From: Patescibacteria group bacterium
Lineage (GTDB): Bacteria; Patescibacteria; Paceibacteria; UBA6257; 2-01-FULL-56-20
Direction: 5' to 3'
DNA: 15,522 nucleotides
NCBI GenBank assembly: GCA_023484365.1
Contig: JAMDBA010000011.1
Span: 1-15,522, forward strand
Positions within the stretch are counted from its first letter, which is position 1. Each line of letters opens with the position of its first letter. This document shows, one piece after another, positions 7,576-12,775 of the stretch. A program made the position numbers and the translations under genes. The notes beneath the pieces were generated by a model. The model saw nothing but the letters and a program-made list of their open reading frames with translations. It searched no databases and had not been told where the DNA came from.

Positions 7576-9107
7576 TAAAGAGCGTGATTTTAATCGTTCT
7601 GGACGGCTGGGGAATAGGCAGACGGGACGCAACCAACCCGATTTACGCCGTTAATCCGCCGACTTTTAAAATGCTGGAAGAAAATTATCCCTTAACGAGT
7701 CTTCAGGCGTCCGGCATAAGCGTCGGTCTTAACTGGGGCGAGACGGGAAACAGTGAAGTCGGCCACCTGACGATGGGCGCCGGTAAAGTTTTATACCAGC
7801 ATTACCCGAGAATAACGATGGCTATCAAGGATAATTCTTTTTTTGAAAATCCGGTTTTAAAGGAAGCTTTCAAACATGCCAGAGAAAATAATTCCAGCGT
7901 TAATTTTGTCGGGCTTTTGAGCGACGCCGACACCCATGCTTCAATCGGCCATTTAAAAGCGTTGATAAAAATGGCGGAGAAAGAGAATTTTCCCAAAATA
8001 AAACTTCAGCTCTTTGCCGATGGCGTTGACAGTCCGCCCCGTTCCATTAAAAAAATGCTTAACCAATTACCGCTGGATAATTTAGCGACATTAATTGGCC
8101 GGTATTACGCGATGGACAGGGAAAATAGATGGCAATTAACCGAAAACGCCTATAAGCTTTTAACCAATCAGACGCCGGAAGTCAGCGATACTCCGGAAGC
8201 GGTTATTGATAAAACTTATCAGAAAAATCTTAACGACAATTACGTCTCGCCGACGCGGTTTGCGGGAAAAAAGGGGATAGAAGACGGCGATTCCGTTATT
8301 TTTTTCAATTACCGCGAAGACAGCATCCGTCAGCTGGCGGAATCTTTTATCAAGCCGGATTTTGATAAATTCCCGCGCATGGAGCTGAAAAATGTTTATC
8401 TGGCGACTTTCACGAAATACAGGAGTGATTTTGAGGCGCCGGTGGCTTTTCCGGCTGACGAAGTTAAGGATCCGCTTGGCAAAGTTTTGGCTGATCACGG
8501 CAAAACCCAGATGCGTCTGGCAGAATCCCTGAAGTATGCCCATGTCACATATTTTTTTAACGGCTATCGCGAACCGCCGTTTACCAACGAATACAGAGTT
8601 TTAATCCCGTCAATTCAATTGACTCATCCCGACGATCAGCCCGAAATGCGAGCCGGAGAAATAACGGCCCGCTTAATGCAGGCAATTGGGAACCGGACGT
8701 TTGATTTTATTCTGGTGAATTACGCTAATCCCGACATCATCGGCCATACCGCCAATTATGAGGCCTGCAAAAAAGTGGTTTCAATTATTGATAAAGACAT
8801 TGACAGCATCGTTAAAACAACCTTAAATCAAAAAGACACGGTTGTTTTGATTACCGCCGATCATGGCAATATAGAAGAAAAAATAAATCCTAAAACCGGC
8901 GCGCCGGAAAGCAGCCATCAGCCCAGCCCTGTTCCTTTTTATGTTATAAACGACGAATTTAAAGGCAGAAAATTCAGTAATTACCGCGAACTGGAAAATG
9001 AAACAGTGGGAACTTTGGCGGACGTGGCGCCGACAATTTTGGAGCTTTTAAATCTTCCTGTCCCAAAAGAAATGACTGGTCAGAGCATTTTAAAAAATCT
9101 TCTTTAA
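7572..9107 (+). CDS. gpmI: 2,3-bisphosphoglycerate-independent phosphoglycerate mutase
   Basis: Interconverts 3- and 2-phosphoglycerate in lower glycolysis, Mn-dependent. N-terminal VLDGWG carries metal ligand Asp11, and GNSEVGHLTMGAG contains the catalytic Ser61. Later motifs YYAMDRENRW, YREDSIRQL, NYANPDIIGH, TADHGNIEE and the His of SSHQPSPVPF complete the metal and substrate sites. The 511-residue length is normal. Two motifs depart from the usual form: the common SDGGVHSH reads SDADTHAS (the key His122 is kept) and DGRD reads DGVD (about 150-153), losing an arginine that normally contacts substrate. The gene overlaps tyrS by four bases and ends eight bases before tRNA-Val. Confidence 0.95.
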   Translation: MIKSVILIVLDGWGIGRRDATNPIYAVNPPTFKMLEENYPLTSLQASGISVGLNWGETGNSEVGHLTMGAGKVLYQHYPRITMAIKDNSFFENPVLKEAFKHARENNSSVNFVGLLSDADTHASIGHLKALIKMAEKENFPKIKLQLFADGVDSPPRSIKKMLNQLPLDNLATLIGRYYAMDRENRWQLTENAYKLLTNQTPEVSDTPEAVIDKTYQKNLNDNYVSPTRFAGKKGIEDGDSVIFFNYREDSIRQLAESFIKPDFDKFPRMELKNVYLATFTKYRSDFEAPVAFPADEVKDPLGKVLADHGKTQMRLAESLKYAHVTYFFNGYREPPFTNEYRVLIPSIQLTHPDDQPEMRAGEITARLMQAIGNRTFDFILVNYANPDIIGHTANYEACKKVVSIIDKDIDSIVKTTLNQKDTVVLITADHGNIEEKINPKTGAPESSHQPSPVPFYVINDEFKGRKFSNYRELENETVGTLADVAPTILELLNLPVPKEMTGQSILKNLL

Positions 9108-9114
9108 AATTATC

Positions 9115-9186
9115 GCGCGCTTAGCTCAGCGGCAGAGCACTTCCTTTACACGGAAGGGGTCGTAGGTTCAAATCCTACAGCGCGCA
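9115..9186 (+). tRNA. tRNA-Val (anticodon UAC)
   Basis: Full cloverleaf: acceptor GCGCGCT (9115-9121) pairs with AGCGCGC (9179-9185). D stem GCTC/GAGC; anticodon stem CTTCC/GGAAG with loop TTTACAC, giving anticodon TAC. Variable loop GGGTC; T stem GTAGG/CCTAC with loop TTCAAAT. Discriminator A9186. The 3' CCA is not encoded, so it must be added by a CCA-adding enzyme. Confidence 0.97.
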
Positions 9187-9190
9187 CAAA

Positions 9191-9229
9191 TAAAAAAATC
9201 CCCCGCGCCTAAAGTTAGGCGTGAGGGAT
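9191..9229 (-). terminator. Strong rho-independent terminator of the 123-residue protein gene
   Basis: Minus strand: ATCCC...CGCCTAA (9229-9215) pairs with TTAGGCG...GGGAT (9213-9198). Two perfect stem blocks are separated by a small internal loop, with a two-base apical loop, followed by TTTTTTTA. It also lies just behind the tRNA-Val gene, so it may work in both directions. Confidence 0.85.
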
Positions 9230-9234
9230 GTTGT

Positions 9235-9606
9235 TCAGGATTTTGACCGGAACAATCCGCTTTCGGCAGCGATGACCAGTATTGATGGCGCTTCAATGGC
9301 GAAAGGCGTAAAAATCAGTCGCCATTTAAGGTTGGGTTCTTTATTGAGACGGATTTTCAGGCAATAATCGCGTGTCCATTTGTCTTCTATGAATGCCATT
9401 ATCGCATGATGCATTCCGAACTCAAATGCCCTTTCCCTGTAGACGGGTCCTTTCTGGTATTCTTCCCAGGCGGCGTAGAATCTGGCTAAGGTCCAGGGCC
9501 TTACCAATGCTGCTATTTTTACCAGCATCGCGTTTATCAGTTTGTTCATTAACAATCTCGTCATCGCGCGGTAATACAGAGTTTTCGCTCTTCTAGTTAT
9601 TTTCAT
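9235..9606 (-). CDS. Unrecognised 123-residue basic protein in its own transcription unit
   Basis: I do not recognise this protein family. The first ~40 residues are strongly basic and amphipathic (MKITRRAKTLYYRAMTRLL...), the middle is rich in aromatic and charged residues (WEEYQKGPVYRERAFEF), and the C-terminal third has a hydrophobic patch (IFTPFAIEAPSILVIAAE). There is no signal peptide, Cys cluster or nucleotide-binding motif. It is probably real: a perfect AAGGAGG Shine-Dalgarno lies seven bases before the ATG, a TTGACA-17-TATATT promoter precedes it and a strong terminator follows directly. That complete expression signal set is unlike every other gene here and suggests high expression. 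It lies on the opposite strand between tRNA-Val and dpnI. Confidence 0.75.
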   Translation of the reverse strand: MKITRRAKTLYYRAMTRLLMNKLINAMLVKIAALVRPWTLARFYAAWEEYQKGPVYRERAFEFGMHHAIMAFIEDKWTRDYCLKIRLNKEPNLKWRLIFTPFAIEAPSILVIAAESGLFRSKS

Positions 9607-9610
9607 CTTT

Positions 9611-9621
9611 ATCCTCCTTTT
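9611..9621 (-). promoter_or_regulatory. Near-perfect Shine-Dalgarno of the 123-residue protein gene
   Basis: Minus strand reads AAAAGGAGGAT shortly before ATG 9606. It is the best ribosome-binding site in the window and fixes this start. A small hairpin CTGCT-AAG-AGCAG lies just upstream of it. Confidence 0.85.
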
Positions 9622-9671
9622 CTGCTCTTAGCAGGTTTTTTTATTTTAAAATAGCTAGACTATTATTATAA

Positions 9672-9700
9672 AATATAATTAAAATTTATTGTTTTGTCAA
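9672..9700 (-). promoter_or_regulatory. Consensus-like sigma70 promoter of the 123-residue protein gene
   Basis: Minus strand TTGACA (9700-9695), 17-base spacer, TATATT (9677-9672). The start point would be near 9665, giving a leader of about 59 bases with an AATAG/CTATT inverted repeat near its 5' end. It is divergent from dpnI. Confidence 0.75.
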
Positions 9701-9717
9701 GTGGCGTATAGCTAAGC

Positions 9718-9747
9718 TTAAACTCTCCCTATATGCGAATTTATAAG
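9718..9747 (+). promoter_or_regulatory. Tentative dpnI promoter
   Basis: TTAAAC (9718-9723), 18-base spacer, TATAAG (9742-9747). An alternative -10, TAAAAT (9749-9754), ends eight bases before the ATG. Both are modest matches. Confidence 0.35.
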
Positions 9748-9762
9748 TTAAAATAAATAAGA

Positions 9763-10533
9763 ATGAGATTATTATTTAATGGAAAGCTCGTGGAAAATTA
9801 TAAAAGTCTTTCGCAAAGAGCGCGTGTTTTAACAGAGCAGTGGGTGGGCGAATCAGTTTTTTGTCCGAATTGCGGACATCCAACTATAGCAAAATATCCA
9901 AATAATCAGCCGGTAGCCGATTTTTATTGTTCTAATTGTAAGGAAGAGTATGAGCTAAAAAGCAAAAAAGATGGCGTTGGCTCAAAAATAGTTGATGGCG
10001 CATACAGAACAATGGTTGAAAGGTTGTTGAGCAGTAGTAATCCAAATTTTTTCTTATTAAACTATGATTTAACAAAGCTGGAGGTAGTAGATTTTTTGGT
10101 CATCCCGAAACATTTTTTTATTCCTGAAATAATAGAAAAACGTAAGCCGCTCGCGCCGACGGCCCAGCGCGCCGGATGGGTCGGATGCAATATCATTATT
10201 AAAAATATTCCTCGAACGGGTAAAATATTTTTTGTTCGCGACAAGCAAATTGAGCCGAAGGAAAAAGTGCTTACCGAATGGAAGAAAACATTATTTTTAA
10301 GAAACGAAAAAGAAATATCGGCAAAAGGTTGGCTGATTGACGTGATGCGTTATATTGATAAACTTGGCAAAAAAGAATTTACGCTTAATGATATTTATGC
10401 TTTTGAAAACGAATTACATTTACTACATCCAGAAAACAGGCATATAAAAGATAAAATTCGCCAACAACTACAATTTTTGAGAGATAAAGGTTATTTAGAT
10501 TTCGTGTCCCGCGGTTATTATCGGCTTCTATAA
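9763..10533 (+). CDS. dpnI: DpnI-type methyl-directed restriction endonuclease
   Basis: Type IIM enzyme that cuts double-stranded GATC only when the adenine is N6-methylated, attacking Dam-methylated foreign DNA. The protein aligns along its whole length with pneumococcal DpnI (256 versus 254 residues). The PD-(D/E)xK catalytic residues fall at the same numbers, Asp53, Glu64 and Lys66 (VADFYC, YELKSKK). The zinc cysteines are Cys34/Cys37 and Cys56/Cys59. The segment RKPLAPTAQRAGWVGCNI (127-144) is almost identical. The C-terminal winged helix that reads the methylated site covers about 185-256 (FTLNDIYAFE, KIRQQLQFLRDKGYLDF). No methyltransferase is needed, and none is present; the cell must keep its own GATC sites unmethylated. 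There is no clear Shine-Dalgarno. The gene is AT-richer than flanking core genes, consistent with acquisition. A small ORF follows after four bases. Confidence 0.95.
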   Translation: MRLLFNGKLVENYKSLSQRARVLTEQWVGESVFCPNCGHPTIAKYPNNQPVADFYCSNCKEEYELKSKKDGVGSKIVDGAYRTMVERLLSSSNPNFFLLNYDLTKLEVVDFLVIPKHFFIPEIIEKRKPLAPTAQRAGWVGCNIIIKNIPRTGKIFFVRDKQIEPKEKVLTEWKKTLFLRNEKEISAKGWLIDVMRYIDKLGKKEFTLNDIYAFENELHLLHPENRHIKDKIRQQLQFLRDKGYLDFVSRGYYRLL

Positions 10534-10537
10534 AAAT

Positions 10538-10711
10538 ATGAGTTTTCAAAATATTCAAAACCAATACGACAAAATTTATTCCTATTTTAAAACTACGTCC
10601 GAACCGTTTGATTTATTAGAATGGGATGGGGAATTATTAAATGTTTGGGGTGAGAATGAAATTTTTGAAATTTATAAATACAAAGATTTAAAAGCGTTAA
10701 AAATTTTTTAA
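10538..10711 (+). CDS. 57-residue ORF directly downstream of dpnI, possibly frameshifted
   Basis: ATG 10538 to TAA 10709-10711, four bases behind the dpnI stop, so probably cotranscribed. The product is acidic and aromatic (SEPFDLLEWDGELLNVWGENE, then IFEIYKYKDL); I do not recognise it. Codon use looks protein-like rather than random. The frame ends in an A5-T6-A4 run (10699-10713). In a neighbouring frame the sequence continues open to a TAA at 10750-10752 (LDFVFDATKATA), so an indel in the run may have shortened a protein of about 70 residues. DpnI cassettes in pneumococcus also carry a small downstream gene (dpnD), but I see no clear similarity. Confidence 0.5.
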   Translation: MSFQNIQNQYDKIYSYFKTTSEPFDLLEWDGELLNVWGENEIFEIYKYKDLKALKIF

Positions 10712-10788
10712 AACTTGATTTTGTATTTGACGCGACAAAAGCTACGGCATAAAGTTAGTAAAAGCAGGCAAATTTAAAATAATGGAAA

Positions 10789-10824
10789 AATAAAGAGAAC
10801 TAGTGCTCGCTAGCTCTCTTTATT
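10789..10824 (-). terminator. Long hairpin terminator between convergent dpnI unit and GIY-YIG gene
   Basis: AATAAAGAGAACTAG (10789-10803), loop TGCTCG, CTAGCTCTCTTTATT (10810-10824): a 15-bp stem with one mismatch. On the minus strand it is followed by a U-rich tail, making it a terminator for the GIY-YIG gene. On the plus strand the tail is weaker but it could also stop dpnI transcripts. Confidence 0.8.
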
Positions 10825-10842
10825 ACAATAAAATCAAATTAG

Positions 10843-11160
10843 CTAATTGCTATAAGATTTTCCTTGAATGTTATGCTTTGGTTTTAATCTCTTGATCTCG
10901 GAAGCTTCGAAATCCTCTGCTTCCTGTGAAGTTGAACAGATACAATAACCAAAATGACTAACATCTGGCCATTCATCCTCTCTTAGATGTTGGAGTAGGC
11001 GACCTCTAATACCCTCGTCGCCAGTTGCTTTGCCAACATATAAGACATAGAGGCCGTTGGTATTTAGGTAACCGAAATAATAAACTCCGATTGCAGTCGA
11101 GTTCCAATTACTAACTACCTTTTTGTTATATGGATAATGGCCTTTATAAGTTTGTATCAT
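10843..11160 (-). CDS. Stand-alone GIY-YIG nuclease domain protein
   Basis: Single-domain GIY-YIG endonuclease fold. GVYYF (25-29) and YVGKATG (41-47) are the paired strand motifs. Arg52/Arg54 in GIRGRLLQHL supply the catalytic arginine, and the terminal helix AEDFEASEIKRLKPKHNIQG supplies the glutamate and the final Asn97. The 105-residue length matches minimal UvrC/homing-type GIY-YIG proteins (SLX1/URI-like). The ATG at 11160 is preferred over a TTG seven codons upstream. There is no extra DNA-binding domain, so its target is unknown; repair, mobile-element or defence roles are possible. It is transcribed divergently from xre-immA across a shared dyad, which suggests control by that regulator, and convergent with the dpnI unit. 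Confidence 0.85.
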   Translation of the reverse strand: MIQTYKGHYPYNKKVVSNWNSTAIGVYYFGYLNTNGLYVLYVGKATGDEGIRGRLLQHLREDEWPDVSHFGYCICSTSQEAEDFEASEIKRLKPKHNIQGKSYSN

Positions 11161-11218
11161 AATAAAGGTTAATTTATGCAAAGTTTTCTGTCCGTCGACC
11201 TTTAAATCGGATTTTCAC

Positions 11219-11241
11219 TTTGCTACTATAAGTTTAGCAAA
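11219..11241. repeat. 7-bp inverted repeat beside the divergent promoters
   Basis: TTTGCTA (11219-11225) and TAGCAAA (11235-11241), perfect arms spaced by nine bases, covering the -10 region of the GIY-YIG promoter. A possible second regulator-binding site. Confidence 0.5.
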
Positions 11242-11259
11242 ATGATAAGTACTTGTCAA
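11231..11259 (-). promoter_or_regulatory. Promoter of the GIY-YIG gene
   Basis: Minus strand TTGACA (11259-11254), 17-base spacer, TAAACT (11236-11231). Its -35 overlaps the -35 of the xre promoter on the other strand. Predicted leader is about 64 bases. Confidence 0.5.
11243..11258. promoter_or_regulatory. Operator-like dyad shared by the divergent promoters
   Basis: TGATAAGTACTTGTCA: a 16-base dyad (TGA-N-AAGTACTT-N-TCA) with a perfect AAGTACTT core. It contains the -35 hexamers of both the xre-immA and GIY-YIG promoters. Size and placement suit an Xre-family repressor that would block both at once. Confidence 0.6.
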
Positions 11260-11281
11260 ATCATTTTGATGGGTATATAAT
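11253..11281 (+). promoter_or_regulatory. Leaderless promoter of xre-immA
   Basis: TTGTCA (11253-11258), 17-base spacer, perfect TATAAT (11276-11281), then six bases to ATG 11288. The predicted start point coincides with the start codon. Confidence 0.75.
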
Positions 11282-11287
11282 AACAAT

Positions 11288-11629
11288 ATGAAAAATCCAG
11301 AAGACAAAAATAAGTTAATAGGTCAAAAAATAAAAGAAGCCAGGGAAGCTGCAGAGAAATCCCAAAAAGAGTTAGCAGACGCTCTTGGCTTTGAGTCGTC
11401 CACGGCTATTTCGTTGATTGAGGCCGGCGAACGGAAAGCAAAGATTGAAGATCTAGAGAAAATGGCTGAATTTTTAAAGAGAGATATAAAATTTTTTCTT
11501 GGAATAGAAGAAAAATCCGATATTCGTTTTGCGCTCCGAGCCGACAAAGATTTATCTAAAAAAAATCAAGACGAGATTCTAAGATTTATTAAATTTATCA
11601 AAAAGGATAAAGATGGAAGAGCAGAATAA
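11288..11629 (+). CDS. Xre-family helix-turn-helix transcriptional regulator
   Basis: DNA-binding regulator of the Cro/CI/Xre class. The five-helix HTH covers residues ~10-70, with recognition region QKELADALGFESSTAISLIEAGER. A short charged tail (~75-113) follows, with helix DEILRFIKFIKK. The 113-residue length fits small ImmR/SinR-like repressors. Its ATG lies six bases after a perfect -10 box, so the mRNA is probably leaderless. It overlaps the next gene, an ImmA/IrrE-family peptidase, by 17 bases. In ICEBs1 and related systems such a pair forms a switch in which the peptidase cleaves the repressor. The operator-like dyad upstream suggests autoregulation and control of the divergent nuclease. 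Confidence 0.9.
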   Translation: MKNPEDKNKLIGQKIKEAREAAEKSQKELADALGFESSTAISLIEAGERKAKIEDLEKMAEFLKRDIKFFLGIEEKSDIRFALRADKDLSKKNQDEILRFIKFIKKDKDGRAE

Positions 11630-12113
11630 TAAACCAAGGATTGTATTTGCTAGACAAACTGCGAGAGAATTATTAGCGGATGCTAATATAAAAAATCATC
11701 CTGTTTTAATTAGAGACGTTATTAACTATATCAAAAAAGGAAAAGATGTATCAGTTTATCCTTGGGCTTTTGGCAATAATATTGATGGCATACAAATTAT
11801 GGAAAGTGAAAAAGCAACAATTGGATATAACCAAACACAGCATCCGCATCGTCAAAGATTTACTGTTGCTCATGAAATTGGTCATCTGCTTTTAGGCCAT
11901 ACGAAAAAAAATTTTATTTTGGATTTGAATAGTAAAAACCCCGAAGAAATTGAAGCTAACCAATTTGCGGCTGAATTATTAATTCCGCTTGAAATGCTAA
12001 AAAAAGATTTACAAAACAAGAAAAACGCAAAAGATATTGCGAGAGAATATAATGTCAGCGAAGAAGCAGTATGGTGGCGATTGTATGATTGTAAGTTAAT
12101 AACAAGAATTTAA
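11613..12113 (+). CDS. ImmA/IrrE-family zinc metallopeptidase
   Basis: Zn-dependent peptidase that typically cleaves its partner Xre repressor when DNA damage or another signal is sensed. The zinc motif HEIGH (87-91) is followed by LLLGH, and the third ligand is most likely Glu114 in EEIEANQFAAELLIP (111-125), the standard ImmA/IrrE signature. The 166-residue length is that of the isolated peptidase domain, with a small C-terminal helical segment (NVSEEAVWWRLYDCKLI). AAGGA lies a few bases before the ATG inside the upstream gene. The 17-base overlap with the Xre gene implies coupled synthesis of both partners. Confidence 0.92.
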   Translation: MEEQNNKPRIVFARQTARELLADANIKNHPVLIRDVINYIKKGKDVSVYPWAFGNNIDGIQIMESEKATIGYNQTQHPHRQRFTVAHEIGHLLLGHTKKNFILDLNSKNPEEIEANQFAAELLIPLEMLKKDLQNKKNAKDIAREYNVSEEAVWWRLYDCKLITRI

Positions 12114-12133
12114 GGCGGCATGTCATTAATGCT

Positions 12134-12166
12134 GTTCAAAATGAGTGCTCAAACTCCATTTTGAAC
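12134..12166 (+). terminator. Hairpin after immA, possible terminator
   Basis: GTTCAAAATG-AGT and ACTCCATTTTGAAC form a 13-bp stem with one bulged base and loop GCTCAA. No strict U-tract follows (TTGCGAGAG), so it may be a weak terminator or an RNA-stabilising structure. Confidence 0.5.
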
Positions 12167-12195
12167 TTGCGAGAGTTCATTGTTTCTTATTATTT

Positions 12196-12203
12196 GCTAT
12201 AAT
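12196..12203 (+). promoter_or_regulatory. Leaderless -10 box of the yvlD-secG operon
   Basis: GC plus TATAAT (12198-12203), with a TG two bases before giving an extended -10 (TGCTATAAT). Six bases then lead to ATG 12210. A good -35 was not found, which the extended -10 may make up for. Confidence 0.65.
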
Positions 12204-12209
12204 AAAACT

Positions 12210-12566
12210 ATGAAATGGCTTGGATATTTTCTGCTGATGATAATCGTCAATGCGCTGGTTTTGATTGTTTCGGCGAATTACATTCATGGGTTTTACGTAA
12301 ATCCCGACTTAAAGCTGGTTTTTGGCGCCGCCTTGCTTCTGACAATTATTAATATTTTTGTCCGGCCCATCCTTAAGCTTATTCTAAGTCCTATTATTTT
12401 CCTGACTCTCGGTTTGGGGATAATTTTAGTCAACGGATTGGTTATTTATTTGCTTGACATTATAAGCCCGAACATTAAAATAGAAGGATTGTTGCCATTG
12501 TTCTACGTTACCTTAATATTCAGCGCGGTGAACTTTATATTTCATCTGGCTACTAAAAAATCATGA
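12210..12566 (+). CDS. YvlD-like four-TM membrane protein (phage holin family 4 / COG1950)
   Basis: Small integral membrane protein with four predicted TM segments at about 4-24, 35-52, 56-82 and 93-113. Family hallmarks are NIFVRPILKLILSPI (48-62) and LTLGLGIILVNGLVIYLLD (65-83). Function is poorly known; the holin name is a family label and lysis activity should not be assumed. ATG 12210 was chosen over an upstream TTG (12180) because the extended -10 TATAAT sits exactly six bases before it. Its stop overlaps the secG start (ATGA). First gene of a four-gene overlapping operon. Confidence 0.85.
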   Translation: MKWLGYFLLMIIVNALVLIVSANYIHGFYVNPDLKLVFGAALLLTIINIFVRPILKLILSPIIFLTLGLGIILVNGLVIYLLDIISPNIKIEGLLPLFYVTLIFSAVNFIFHLATKKS

Positions 12567-12775
12567 TTTTAATTATCCAATCAATTGTCGCTGTCGTCTT
12601 AATAGTTTTAATTCTCCTTCAGGAGCGTTCCAGCGGGCTCTCGGGGATTTTTGGCGGTGAAGGCGGAGGGGGAGTTTACCAGACCCGCCGCGGCATGGAA
12701 AAAATTATTTTTTGGGCGACCATAATTTTAATCGTTCTTTTACTGGCGCTTTCTATCTATCAACTTGTTGGCTAA
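12563..12775 (+). CDS. secG: Preprotein translocase subunit SecG
   Basis: Small accessory subunit of the SecYEG protein channel. It has two TM segments (about 3-20 and 47-68) around the conserved cytoplasmic loop: LLQERSSGLSGIFGG (18-32), a glycine run, and RRGMEK (42-47). The 70-residue length and spacing are typical. It overlaps the yvlD-like gene by four bases and the following solute-binding protein gene by 11 bases, so translation is likely coupled throughout. Confidence 0.93.
   Translation: MILIIQSIVAVVLIVLILLQERSSGLSGIFGGEGGGGVYQTRRGMEKIIFWATIILIVLLLALSIYQLVG

Noticed and set aside
8160..8543. Minus-strand 127-codon frame inside gpmI
   Set aside because: It overlaps conserved GpmI motifs and has no expression signals or recognisable domain.
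12134..12170. GTTCAAAAT near 12134 as an att repeat of the tRNA-Val T-loop (GTTCAAATC)
   Set aside because: The match is only a few bases and does not extend into the acceptor stem. No integrase is present.
12210..12566. Phage lysis holin or prophage remnant
   Set aside because: The family name is misleading. This COG1950/YvlD type is a common chromosomal membrane protein and no other phage genes are near.
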